Source of the DNA: Culex pipiens pallens
Taxonomy: Eukaryota > Arthropoda > Insecta > Diptera > Culicidae
NCBI RefSeq assembly: GCF_016801865.2
Contig: NC_068938.1
Coordinates: 222,224,663-222,288,662, forward strand
DNA length: 64,000 bases
Reading direction: 5' to 3'
Position numbers and translations under genes: made by a program. Shown one piece after another: positions 48,301-58,487 of this stretch. Position 1 is the first letter of the stretch; the number at the start of each line of letters is the position of its first letter. The notes below the pieces were generated by a model. That model saw only the letters and a list, made by a program, of their open reading frames with translations, searched no databases and was not told the DNA's origin.

Positions 48301-50937
48301 GAAGAACTTGAAATTTATTCTCATTTTTGAATTTGTTTAGATTTTAAGGAGTAAAAGGGTAAATTTTTCATTCAATTACTTTACGCGAGAAAAAATATAG
48401 CTTAAGATAGAGCCGTTCATCCTCTTCCGGGAAATATCAACCCTAAAATGAATTATCATGAGCCTTTCGTACTGTACTTGAACTTCTGATGATTTTTCCA
48501 TATTAAAAAAAATGTGTCATATTTTAGAAAAGGCAAATAATGACGGTGGAAATGATCACCTTGAAGCAGATCATCATTTTTGAACAAAATTGATCGTTAC
48601 TCTAAAATGCTCGAAAATGCTGCTAATAAAATTTTTGATCCTCCAAAAGCGGTTTCAAGTTTTTTTTTTTTTTTTTATAATCATTGATTAATGATGATGC
48701 TCATAAAGGGAAGGAATAGGAAAATCGTTTCCAAAAAAATATCATCCCGTATAGTAAACCATTCAGAGTAGCTTGTTGAAGGAATTATGTCTAAATATTG
48801 AAAGCATCGCTACATTTATATCGTTTAACAAGACGTTCAACGAAAAATCATAGCAATGATGAAAGTTATCACGTCAAGATAATAAGCAAAATATTAAAAT
48901 TATTACTTTGTAGAACTGTTTGAAAATTGATCGAATTAGTTTCTTAAAAACAATAACACAACATCAAATGTTTAAGTTTTTACCAGTGAACGCTCTCTGA
49001 ACACGCTCCAATCAACATTTTTTTGTGGATTTCCATTTCCTAAAATTCTTAATTTGTAATAAAATTAAAAAAAAGTCTTTATTAAATGAAAAATTCTTTT
49101 AAAAGGATAAATGTATTGTAAAAGGTTGACAATTTTATTTACTTTTTTTTTAAATCAAAATGTTTAAGCAATGTGTGACATAAACTAGGAATAAAATGGG
49201 ATTGGCCTAAGCAAACAAATAGCCGCTTTATTTACAAATCCTATTTATTTTAAAGTTAAAACTAATACCTAATTCGAGCAACAAGCGCTTTGAGGACTTG
49301 ACTTCTAGAAATATCTAGAAAAGTTATCGTTACCACTCTGTCCATAATTGAAGAATTTTCAATTATGACTAGAACTGTTTTGTATTTCTTTTTCAAACTT
49401 AAATGATTCTATCATTTATATTTAAAATATAAAAAAAATGTGAAAAATTTAACTCAACGATAAATAAAAAAAATCTTATTCAAAATATAAACCTTCCAGA
49501 ACCTTACATTTATTGATTTCAGATTTGCTTTTTTTATAATTATCAATAAAATGATTTTTTCTTGACCAATAAGGCCATTGCAAATTATATTTCAAGTTAT
49601 TTCACCACTACCCCCCTCCTTAAAATTTTTCTTAAAAATCAAGGGAAAGGAAAAAAATGTCTAAAACTTACATTTTATTGGAATAAAAACTCGTTAAGTC
49701 GATTGAAAACTATTAAGAATACATTGCATAATGTTTATTTATGTAATTTTTATCAATTTAAACATTTTAACTTCGTTCGAATGTTAACCATTTTGACCAC
49801 AGACGAAAAGGTTTCGGAAAATAAATATTTTCAAAAATTCATTGATGTTTTGCAAATTTGTGACAGTAGCTTAACTGTTATGATGAATGAAGTATTTTGC
49901 AATACTTTTCGCTAATTTGTTTAAATATCATGCTTATAGTTTGAATTTATGTTTTTTTACCCTGACCAGAACCGTATTTTAAACAGAATTTGTACCAGCC
50001 TAAAATAGATTGAATGATTTACCTTTCAGTGCTCAATATTTTCGAACTATTTTGTTTTGCCTTGTTCAGGAGGTCATTTTGAGCAACTTTTGCTCTACGA
50101 AAAGTTTACTTGTTTTTGAATTTTTAAATTAAATTCAAGCATGTTTTTTTTTGCTTCAAATAAATTTATTCTTGTTTAATGGTTTTTTGACTGTGAGTTT
50201 ATCATATTTTTTTTTATAAACATGAGCAGGTTTTTGGAAAATTTTACGAGGATAGTTAGATATTTAGAACTTACTCAAAGAATTCAACAGACATTATAAA
50301 TAATTTGTTATTTTTTTAGCAATATTAGAGAGTTATCCATTCTTTTAAACATAAGCAGTTAAAAAGTGATTAGAAGATTAAAATAACTACATTTTATATC
50401 CGTTCAAACAAGACCGAAGCATTTATTTTTTTTCAAAATTAAAATTGAGACCAAAAATAAATCGTAAAATTACGAGTATAGAACCCAAAAAAAAAAATAT
50501 ATATATATATAAGCCTAAACTTATAGCTTAAGTACCCAAAACCCAAAATTTATGAAATGATTTTAAAGTTTTTACTTGATTAAAAATGCATTAATAAATA
50601 TTACATAATAAACAGTTTGATAGTAGTTTGATTTTACATAACAAAATCAGTAAGAATTAAAATTTTTGCAAATAAGATTTTTTTTAAATCTACTGACTTT
50701 TTGGAGAATATTTGAAGGAATGGGATGAGGAGGGGGGATTTTAAATTAAATTAGTAATGTCATTAAAAAATTAAATAAATTTCACATAAATTGGTACTTT
50801 TTTTAGACTAGCTATTTCAAATTCAGATTTTTTATTCAAATTATCTTTAATAAAAAATAACAATTTTGTTTCGTCTCAATAACTTGTTTGAGTAAGAACA
50901 TTTGTTTAATTTAATCAAATAAAATCATTTAAAAAAA
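48301..50937. other. AT-rich DNA, no gene
   Basis: A poly-T tract of 17-18 at about 48660 and an (AT)n run near 50497-50512 are present. 50062-50110 (GTTCAGGAGGTCATTTTGAG...) matches the 5' part of the piggyBac-like MITE at 11597-11650, so a fragment lies here. Confidence 0.4.
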
Positions 50938-51587
50938 CTAACTTAATCCACTTATGTGGTTGGAGCCTTCCTCACTTATTACCAACAATTGCTGATATGA
51001 TGGAATTGTACAAAAATTTCATCTATTTTTAAGATCCAGAATAAAAAAGTACATAAATATCACTTAAGTGGCCACACCTCAAGACAGGGTTGCCAGATCA
51101 TCAATGTTTTAAACTTGTTGGAAAGGTCTTTTGATAACCTAACCAACGATGGGTTGAATGGTGGATCCGGACATAGTTTACATACATTTAAGTGAGACCC
51201 GGCTTCAAAAAAGTTCATAAATGTCACTTAAGTGGCCATACCTCGAGACAGGGTTGCCAGATCTTCAATGTTTTGTACTCGTTGGAAAGGTCTTTTGATA
51301 ACCTAACCAACAATGGGTCGGATGGTGGATCCGGACATGGTTTACATACATTTAAGTGAGATCCGGCTTCAAAAAAGTACATAAATGTCACTTAAGTGGC
51401 CATATCTCGAGACAGGGTTGCCAGATCTTCAATGTTTTGGACTCGTTGGAAAGGTATTTTGATAATCTAACCAACAATGGGTCGGATGGTGGATCCGGAC
51501 ATGTTTTACATACATTTAAGTGAGATCCGGCTTCAAAAAAGTACATAATTGTCACTTAAGTGGCCATATCTCGAGACAGGGTTGCCA

Positions 51588-51722
51588 GATCTCACTTAAA
51601 TGTATGAAAACTATGTCCGGATCCACCATCCGACCTATCGTTGGTTAGGTTATCAAAAGACCTAACCAACGATAGGTCGGATGGTGGATCCGGACATAGT
51701 TTTCATACATTTAAGTGAGATC
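51588..51722. repeat. Perfect 62-bp palindrome inside copy C
   Basis: 51588-51649 and 51661-51722 are exact inverse copies around an 11-nt loop (TTATCAAAAGA). The arms are parts of the 165-bp monomer, so one monomer segment has been inverted and joined to another. Confidence 0.95.
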
Positions 51723-51762
51723 CGGCTTTCAAAAAGTACATAAATATCACTTAAGTGGCCAT

Positions 51763-51968
51763 CCCGGTACGAGAATCGAACTCACGACCTCTGGAATGGA
51801 AATCCAGCACGCCGTTAGTCGAAACTCATCCCCTACCGGTCAGTATTCCCAGTGAGCAGAATTACTCTTTGAAGGGATCTGACTTTGCCGAGCCAGACAG
51901 GAATCGAACCCATCACCTTCCGCTTACAAGGCGAAACCCGTAACCTCACGGCCACGGAAGCTCGGCAA
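51763..51968 (-). mobile_element. Dimeric tRNA SINE, Twin-like
   Basis: Two tRNA-like units lie on the minus strand. Unit 1 (51967-51886, 82 nt) has a perfect acceptor stem TGCCGAG/CTCGGCA, anticodon loop CTTGTAA and B box GGTTCGATTCC. Unit 2 (51839-51764, 76 nt) pairs CCGGTA/TACCGG, has anticodon loop TTTCCAT and B box AGTTCGATTCT. A 46-nt spacer separates them. This matches what I recall of the Culex Twin SINE (two tRNA-related parts and a short spacer). It interrupts a monomer exactly between GTGGCCAT and ACCTCGAGAC; no target duplication is visible. Confidence 0.75.
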
Positions 51969-52589
51969 ACCTCGAGACAGGGTTGCCAGATCATCAATGT
52001 TTTAAACTCGTTGGAAAGGTCTTTTGATAACCTAACCAACGATGGGTTGAATGGTGGATCCGGACATAGTTTACATACTTTTAGGTGAGATCCGGCTTCA
52101 AAAAAGTACATAAATGTCACTTAAGTGGCCATATCTCGAGACAGGGTTGCCAGATCTTCAATGTTTTGGACTCGTTGGAAAGGTCTTTTGATAACCTAAC
52201 CAACGATGGGTCGGATGATGGACCCGGACATGGTTTACATACATTTAAGTGAGATCCGGATATATGTGAAAACCGTTTTTATACATAACTTTTGAACTAC
52301 TTATCGAAACTTCAATCTGTATAAAACTCGATCTATGGGACCCTAAACCAAGTCGAATGCAACAGGTTCGGGTCAAATCGGTTCAGCCAGTGCCGAGAAA
52401 CATGAGCTAGTTTGTTGGTCACATACATACATACACACACACATACACACACACATACACACAGACATTTGTTCAGTTTTCGATTCTGAGTCGATATGTA
52501 TACATGAAGGTAGGTCTACGACGTTTTTATACAAAGTTCATTTTTAGAGCAGGATTATAGCCTTACCTCAGTGAGGAAGGCAAAATTGT

Positions 52590-53139
52590 TCATGATATCA
52601 AATAATTTCGATTAAGAAAAAAATAATGTAGATATAAAATTGTACTTTCATTATGCTATTCAAATCCGGAGTAAAAATAAAGTCAAAGTCAAATTAATAT
52701 TATAAAGTTCTGGTGTATATTTAAAAATTAAATTGTTGGAATAATTTCACAATTACGCATAGCAAATATTTTGATATGAATTCTCATAGAAAGTCTGAAA
52801 AATTTAGTAATTTCAAACTATTTTCAGTAAACTAAAAACTAGAGTGGTTTGCATTCCATTTTGAATAAATGTATCTCAAAATCATACATATGCTTGCAGT
52901 ACAGAAAGTTTTAAAGCCTAATACAAAATGGAATAGTAATGGCAAAATTTGGATTAAAACTAAATTTCACCATTATTATTCTATTTCGTATTAGGCTTTA
53001 AAAAATTTCTGTGCTGCAAGCATACGTATGATGTTGAGAATTTCGTTTAATCATAAAGCATGATTAACTTTGGTTACTTTATGCAGTAAGAAAAGAGAAA
53101 ATAAACTCAGTTGGCCAAACTACCAAATGTAACGATTGC
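52590..53139. other. AT-rich with a short inverted repeat
   Basis: GCTTGCAGTACAGAAAGTTTTAAAGCC (52891-52917) faces AGGCTTTAAAAAATTTCTGTGCTGCAAGC (52992-53020), indicating a small hairpin element of about 130-190 bp. No gene. Confidence 0.45.
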
Positions 53140-54144
53140 CCTCACTACCCTAAAGACATAACCAACTTCCCTTCCAAAAAGGAACTTATAACACATCTCA
53201 ATTTATTAAATTTAACTGTCAATAATGCACAAACTTCTAGTCCTTCCGTTCCAATATTCCACCCACAGAAAGGCCCCTCTCGGCCTACTGGGACATTGAC
53301 CAACCAAAACGAAAGAGTCCCCGGGCCAGTTATTATTGCCGTCACATCAGCGATCGCCTACTACGATGAGGCTGCCACAACACCTCATTGCACAGCACAG
53401 TCCAATTTCTAATGCGTTGCAGTTTTCCACCCAGCCAGCCTCCTGCGACGTCCAAGGACTACTTTTCGGACATTCCGACGACGACTTTCGACTTTCGGCA
53501 GCGCTGGCTCAGCTCAAAACGTAAAATATTATACCTGCATCGTCGAGGTGCGTCGTCGTCAAGCTGAGTGGGGTGGGGGTGGGTGGTTGATGTCACAAAC
53601 TGGCCAGCTGCCCGGAATCTCTTCCCTGAGCAAAGGTGAGCTCACTGGCAAGATGATGGCGTCGATGCCGGGTGGAGGCCACTCACATGCATAAAACGAC
53701 AATCGGACCGACAGAGTGCAGTGAGTGCAGGAACAATGGGATTAACTCGGAAAACTAATACATAAATGTATAAAATTTATAATAAGTGATTTCGAGTTTA
53801 GATTTCGGGTTTTGGAAATTTCTCCAAAAATCTCATTCAGTTATAATAAATGTAGTGCTGGTTGGGTGGGGTTGGGCTGGTCATTCCGAGAAGGAAACAC
53901 AATTTAGCATACCTCCAGCAGTGTTTGGCACTGGAAATAAGAACAAGACGTACCGTGAGGGGTAAGTAGTGTGAGGGGGCCCGGCGGATTGCATACATGA
54001 GTTGTGTGTGAATTTTGGAACGAAATAGACACCCTCTCATTTCCTAGCTTTCCTGCTGACCGACGACGACGACGTTCCATTTGGAGGTGCTTCTTGCCAT
54101 GTACAAGAGTCCGAAATCATGACATGCAAAAGGAGAGAGTATTA
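53140..54144. other. GC-richer island left of the LINE
   Basis: Single-copy-looking sequence with short frames but no supported gene. The island continues at 58488, so the LINE split one locus. Confidence 0.4.
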
Positions 54145-54159
54145 AGCAGCACCATCAGA
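54145..54159. repeat. LINE target duplication, 3' side
   Basis: AGCAGCACCATCAGA, identical to 58473-58487. It lies directly beside the element's A tail. Confidence 0.95.
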
Positions 54160-54189
54160 ATTTTTTTTTTTTTTTTGAATTAAATATAC

Positions 54190-54195
54190 TTTATT
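54190..54195 (-). terminator. LINE polyadenylation signal
   Basis: AATAAA on the minus strand, 14 nt before the A16 tail. Confidence 0.75.
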
Positions 54196-54407
54196 GAATC
54201 TTTCTTATAATAATTACATTTGGTTTACATAATAAGTGGTCAGCTGTGGCTCTTCAGCTTTAGTTTGCTTTTCGTGATTTAAACACTGTTCATATTCATA
54301 ACATTAAAAGTATATGATTTATCATTTTTGTAACACTAGGTACAAAGAAGAAAAAAAAAATTAAGAAAACATAACCTAACCTAAAACTAACTTAATCTTA
54401 CCATAAA

Positions 54408-57062
54408 CTAAACCAATCCTTGAATCAAGGGGTATTCAGATATAGCACATTTTTCCCTGAATTTCAAACATTTTTCTTGAATCTTCTGATCCAACATTTT
54501 TACTTCTGCTAATTCATGAACCTCACTTGATCTAGTCCAGCCAGGAACATTCAAAACCATTTTGAGTACCTTGTTTTGGACACGCTGGAGCTTCAATTTA
54601 TGAGTTCTAGCGCAACACTCCCAAACAGGTACTGCATACTCAATAACGGGGTAAATTATTTGTTTGTAAACTGCTAGCTTATTTTTCAAAGATAACTTTG
54701 ATTTTCTGTTAATTAAAGGATACAAACACCTGATGAGAATGCTGCACTTGTTCAATATTTTATCTACATGCTGTCGAAACAATAGTTTCGAGTCAAGTAT
54801 GAGACCTAAATATACAACTTCCTTTGACCAGGGTATTGAAACATCATTCATTTTAATCAAAACATCATCCTTTGGGACAAATCGGGCCGATTTGGAAAGT
54901 GGAAAAATGATGGTTTGAGTTTTGGCTGCATTTATGCGAATTTTCCAGTCGCCAAAGTATTCGGAAAGAACGTCAAGACCCTTCTGAAGACGGCCGACTA
55001 AATATCTGGTTATTTTACCCTTATAAATAACGGCAGTGTCATCAGCAAAAAGTGACAACACACCATTACCAGGAAGAGTAGGCAAATCAGATGTAAAAAT
55101 ATTGTACAGAAGTGGGCCAAGAATACTTCCTTGGGGAACCCCAGCATCAATGTTGAATAATCCAGAAGCAATCCCATTCAGAAAAACCCTGAACGATCTC
55201 TCCGAAAGATAGTGCTGGATAATTTTGATAAGATACATTGGAAAACCGCATAAATACAGTTTATGTATCAAACCATCATGCCAAACATTGTCAAAAGCCT
55301 TCTCAACATCCAACAAAGCCATAGCAGTTGATTTAGACTCAAGCTTATTCTGCTTGATGATTTTGGTTACTCTTGTAAGTTGATGAGCAGTATTATGCCC
55401 CTTTCGGAAGCCAAACTGCTCATTCAAAATTATATTATTATCGTTGGTAAAATCCAGAAGCCTTGAATAGATGACCTTCTCAAAGAGTTTGGACAGACTA
55501 CTCAAAAGACTAATGGGACGATAACTTGTTGGCGATGTTGGATCTTTTTGAGGCTTCAAAATTGGTATGACTTTGCCCAGCTTCCAATTGGCAGGGAAGT
55601 AACCAAGTTGCAAACATTTATTGAAAATATTGGCTAGATGTTGAAAGAACTGATCACTCTGTTTTTTCAACACTAGATTAAAAATGTTATCAAAGCCAGG
55701 AGCTTTCATATTTTTCATTTGTTTAACTGCAACTTTGACTTCCTCACCAGAAACATGGGAATCTGCAGGAAATTCAAAGGTAGAGTCATTGATTATTGTA
55801 ATACTATTGGCAACTGATGTTTCTTTACGGCTGGTCATGGAAGCGCCAAGATTATGTGAACTAACAAAATGAAGCCCAAGTGCATTTGCCTTTTCCTCGG
55901 ATGTAATCAAAGGAGAATCCTCAACAATAAGAGGAGGAATAGGCTTTGGTTTGTTTTTAAGAACTTTTGAAAGTTTCCAAAATGGTTTTGAATAATTCCC
56001 AAGCTGGCTTACATGTTTTGAAAATTCTTGATTTCTGATATTGTCAAGTCGGTCTTGTATGATTTTGTTCAAATTGTTCACTGAAATCTTTTTGTCATAG
56101 TCCCCAGTCCGTTGATATTGTCTCCTATAAACATTCCTAAGTCTGATCAAGTGTTTAGTATCTACGTCAATATCAGTTACCTTAAAATTAACAGGAACCT
56201 CCCGAACGTTGGCAGCCTCTGCTTGGTTGATAGCCTGCTGGATCACCTCCAGTGAACGATCAATATCAGCAGAAGTTTCCGGGTGTTGATCATAGTCGAT
56301 GTTGCTGTCTACCACTTGCTGAAACTGTTGCCAGTCAACGTTGTGGTAATCTTTCCGGGTTGGTTGCCGCTGCGGAGTAACGGAAGCTCCAACCTCCACA
56401 ACCACCGGATAGTGATCAGAACTCAACTCTTCAAACACCTCAGGATGAGCCACGTTCTCAGCCATATTGGTAATGAAGAAATCGATGATTGAGTGATTCC
56501 CAGACCGAGCCACCCTCGTTGGACGATCCGGACTCACAACGTTGTAGTATCCGTTTTGCAGATCGTTGTGCAGAATCACTCCGTTCCGATTCCTCCTGCT
56601 GTTGCCCCAAACTTCATGCTTCGCGTTGAGGTCACCAGCGATGATGTACTTTGCGCTCCGCCGTGTCAGCCTCTGGATATCGCTCTTCAGTTTTGCTGCT
56701 GAACCATCTCTGGCATTCACCTGACGTGGACAGTATGCAGCAATGAAGAGTACTGGGCCAACAGAAGTGGGAATTTCTACCCCAACGGCCTCGATGATGT
56801 CCAGCTTAAAGTGTGGCAGCCGGCGTGGCTTGAGATCACGATGAACAGCGACAAGCACACCTCCTCCTCCAGAGGTGGTCCTATCGAGCTGCGTCGCGAT
56901 CTTGTAGTTTTGCAGATAAACTTTTTCACCGGGCTTCAGATGAGTTTCCGTGATGGCAGCTACGTCGATCTCCTTCTCGCGAAGAAAATCCACCAGCTCT
57001 AAGTTCTTCCTCCTAATGGAGCAAGCGTTCCAATTCAGCAGCTTGAGGGACCTACGATCCAT
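54408..57062 (-). CDS. LINE ORF2, endonuclease and reverse transcriptase
   Basis: 884 residues. The APE-like endonuclease fills about residues 1-225, with expected catalytic positions visible: N10 (LLNWNA), E39 (ITETHLK), D144 and N146 (GDLNAKHE), D215-H216 (SSDHYP). Reverse transcriptase covers about 485-760, with GKVIPILKP, SYRPISLL, the first catalytic aspartate in ALLDVEKAFD (D585), GVPQGSILGPLLYN and FADD (672-675). The C-terminus has no RNase H signature. The start codon overlaps the end of ORF1 by 11 bases in another frame, so translation probably depends on re-initiation or coupling. No stop or frameshift is seen; the length suits the Jockey clade (roughly 900). Confidence 0.95.
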   Translation of the reverse strand: MDRRSLKLLNWNACSIRRKNLELVDFLREKEIDVAAITETHLKPGEKVYLQNYKIATQLDRTTSGGGGVLVAVHRDLKPRRLPHFKLDIIEAVGVEIPTSVGPVLFIAAYCPRQVNARDGSAAKLKSDIQRLTRRSAKYIIAGDLNAKHEVWGNSRRNRNGVILHNDLQNGYYNVVSPDRPTRVARSGNHSIIDFFITNMAENVAHPEVFEELSSDHYPVVVEVGASVTPQRQPTRKDYHNVDWQQFQQVVDSNIDYDQHPETSADIDRSLEVIQQAINQAEAANVREVPVNFKVTDIDVDTKHLIRLRNVYRRQYQRTGDYDKKISVNNLNKIIQDRLDNIRNQEFSKHVSQLGNYSKPFWKLSKVLKNKPKPIPPLIVEDSPLITSEEKANALGLHFVSSHNLGASMTSRKETSVANSITIINDSTFEFPADSHVSGEEVKVAVKQMKNMKAPGFDNIFNLVLKKQSDQFFQHLANIFNKCLQLGYFPANWKLGKVIPILKPQKDPTSPTSYRPISLLSSLSKLFEKVIYSRLLDFTNDNNIILNEQFGFRKGHNTAHQLTRVTKIIKQNKLESKSTAMALLDVEKAFDNVWHDGLIHKLYLCGFPMYLIKIIQHYLSERSFRVFLNGIASGLFNIDAGVPQGSILGPLLYNIFTSDLPTLPGNGVLSLFADDTAVIYKGKITRYLVGRLQKGLDVLSEYFGDWKIRINAAKTQTIIFPLSKSARFVPKDDVLIKMNDVSIPWSKEVVYLGLILDSKLLFRQHVDKILNKCSILIRCLYPLINRKSKLSLKNKLAVYKQIIYPVIEYAVPVWECCARTHKLKLQRVQNKVLKMVLNVPGWTRSSEVHELAEVKMLDQKIQEKCLKFREKCAISEYPLIQGLV

Positions 57063-58428
57063 ACTGGATGACGAACGAGGTCAGCACTTCAATCTGCTGG
57101 GTCTTGGTTTTGCATCCACGCAGTGCAGCGGACATCTGTTTGAAAATATTGAGGAGTTCGGTTGAGGTGTAAAGATCATTACCATTTTCCTCAACTGCTG
57201 GTTCTTGGGTTGGTCTTGGCTCCTGGCTGAAGCCCGGTGGTGGCGGTCTCGGCTCCTGGCTGGAACCCGGCCGTGGATGATTCATCTCAGCTCTCTTCCT
57301 GGGATCCAACGGCAACGGTGCCAAGTTCGGGACCTGGCGTCGCGGTTGAAGAGGTGGAAAATTTTGCTCCACCAGGGCTGGAGGAGTTCTACGACGCTGA
57401 GACTGATTCTTCGTCGATGCTTGCTGCCGAATTTTCACGAACTCAGCTCTCTTGGGGCACTTTCGGTCGGTTGACGAGTGCTCACCGTTGCAGTTGAGGC
57501 ACTTCACCAGCGAATCTTGGATGCACTGGGATGTGATGTGCGCATCGGTACCACACTTGGCGCAACGACGCTTCAGGTGGCAGTTCTTACCTCCGTGCCC
57601 GAAGCCCAGGCAGTTGAAGCATTGTGTGACGTCACGATGCACTGGTCGGTATCGCTCCCACGACACGATAATGTTGAAAACCGCTCGAATTGCCTTCAGC
57701 TCAGGAAGCGTCGTCGATCCCTTAGCCAAATGCAGCAGGTAGAGCTGGTCACGGTACTTGATGTCTTTGTTGCGTCGGCTCATTTTGTGCACGGCCAACA
57801 CATCCAGTTTCAAAACTTTTAGCTCGGCAGCTAATTCCTCCACTGGCATGTCGTACAGACCTCTGACGACGATTTTGTACGGCTTATCCATGACGACATC
57901 ATGGGTAAAGTACTCCGCCTCGTTTTCGGTCAAGTAATCCTTGACCAGTTGATAGTGCTGCCTGGATTGCACCAGCACCTTAAATCCGTCCTGACACAGA
58001 CGAATGTTGCCTTGGACTTTCCCAGACTTGATGAGTTCAACCAGCCCCGCTCGAAAGTCGATCGTTGCTGCTGATTGCCGCACATAAAAAGGAGGCAGTT
58101 TCTCCTTTCGCTGTTTCACTTCATTCTCCTTTGCTTCCGCTACCTGGTCCTCGTCAGGCAGTCCAGCGAACTTGTTGTTCTTCAAAAGCTGCTCCTCGTG
58201 CGATGAAGAGTTCTCCTCCTCCTCATCCATCGGTACAGTACCGTCGCTCTTTTTCGTCTTTTTGCTGTTCGATGTCACTTCCAAAAGCACCTTCCTTTTG
58301 GAAATTCCCGGTTTTTGGCCATCAGTTGAGGCCTCAACCTTCCTTTTGGAAATTCCCACTTTTTTGCCTGCTTGAGCCGCAGGTAGGGCAATATTGCCGG
58401 CGTTTTGCGCCGGGACGCGACGAGTCAT
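57052..58428 (-). CDS. LINE ORF1, Gag-like nucleic-acid-binding protein
   Basis: 458 residues. The N-terminus is basic and contains the duplicated motif GISKRKV (residues 25-31 and 41-47), a likely nuclear or RNA-binding patch, followed by an acidic EEEE stretch. Residues about 115-262 correspond to the region that precedes zinc knuckles in Jockey-type ORF1 proteins. Three knuckles follow: CX2CX4HX4C at 270-283, CX2CX4HX4C at 289-302 and CX2CX3HX6C at 310-324. The C-terminal 120 residues are proline-rich with repeated PGFSQEPRP-type phrases. Such proteins coat the element RNA and help target-primed reverse transcription. The first ATG (58428) comes 44 bp after the element's 5' edge. Confidence 0.92.
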   Translation of the reverse strand: MTRRVPAQNAGNIALPAAQAGKKVGISKRKVEASTDGQKPGISKRKVLLEVTSNSKKTKKSDGTVPMDEEEENSSSHEEQLLKNNKFAGLPDEDQVAEAKENEVKQRKEKLPPFYVRQSAATIDFRAGLVELIKSGKVQGNIRLCQDGFKVLVQSRQHYQLVKDYLTENEAEYFTHDVVMDKPYKIVVRGLYDMPVEELAAELKVLKLDVLAVHKMSRRNKDIKYRDQLYLLHLAKGSTTLPELKAIRAVFNIIVSWERYRPVHRDVTQCFNCLGFGHGGKNCHLKRRCAKCGTDAHITSQCIQDSLVKCLNCNGEHSSTDRKCPKRAEFVKIRQQASTKNQSQRRRTPPALVEQNFPPLQPRRQVPNLAPLPLDPRKRAEMNHPRPGSSQEPRPPPPGFSQEPRPTQEPAVEENGNDLYTSTELLNIFKQMSAALRGCKTKTQQIEVLTSFVIQYGS

Positions 58429-58472
58429 GTTGATTCAGACAACCTTCACCAACGAATGCTCGGATAACAATG

Positions 58473-58487
58473 AGCAGCACCATCAGA
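58473..58487. repeat. LINE target duplication, 5' side
   Basis: AGCAGCACCATCAGA, identical to 54145-54159. It fixes the 5' edge of the element at 58472. Confidence 0.95.

Larger units (their letters stand above)
50938..52584 (-). mobile_element. TGAGGAAGGC-ended element, copy C, expanded to about six monomers
   Basis: Minus orientation: it starts at 52584 (TGCCTTCCTCACTGAGG) and ends at 50938 (GGTGGATTAAGTTAG-type end with CACATAAGTGG). The interior carries monomers of about 165 bp whose starts are near 51045, 51207, 51371, 51535, 51733 and 52100. One is broken by a perfect palindrome and another by a dimeric SINE. Each monomer has CACTTAAGTGGCCATAYCTC and CTCGTTGGAAAGGTCTTTTG. A CATACA/CACACA microsatellite is at 52424-52466. 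Confidence 0.85.
54160..58472 (-). mobile_element. Apparently full-length Jockey-clade LINE (non-LTR retrotransposon)
   Basis: The element is 4.3 kb, bounded by a 15-bp exact target duplication. It has a 44-bp leader, two overlapping ORFs, a short 3' region, AATAAA and an A16 tail (54161-54176). Both ORFs are open. The zinc-knuckle ORF1, APE-type endonuclease plus reverse transcriptase without an RNase H domain, and a short leader fit the Jockey clade. The Culex/Aedes Juan elements are close candidates from memory. The exact duplication and intact frames indicate recent insertion and possible activity. Confidence 0.92.

Noticed and set aside
51886..51967. Functional tRNA gene with a TGT anticodon
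   Set aside because: Despite a perfect acceptor stem it is half of a dimeric SINE inserted in a repeat, with an unusual D-arm and variable region. The other tRNA-like units (6227, 21185-21268, 23701) also carry SINE bodies.
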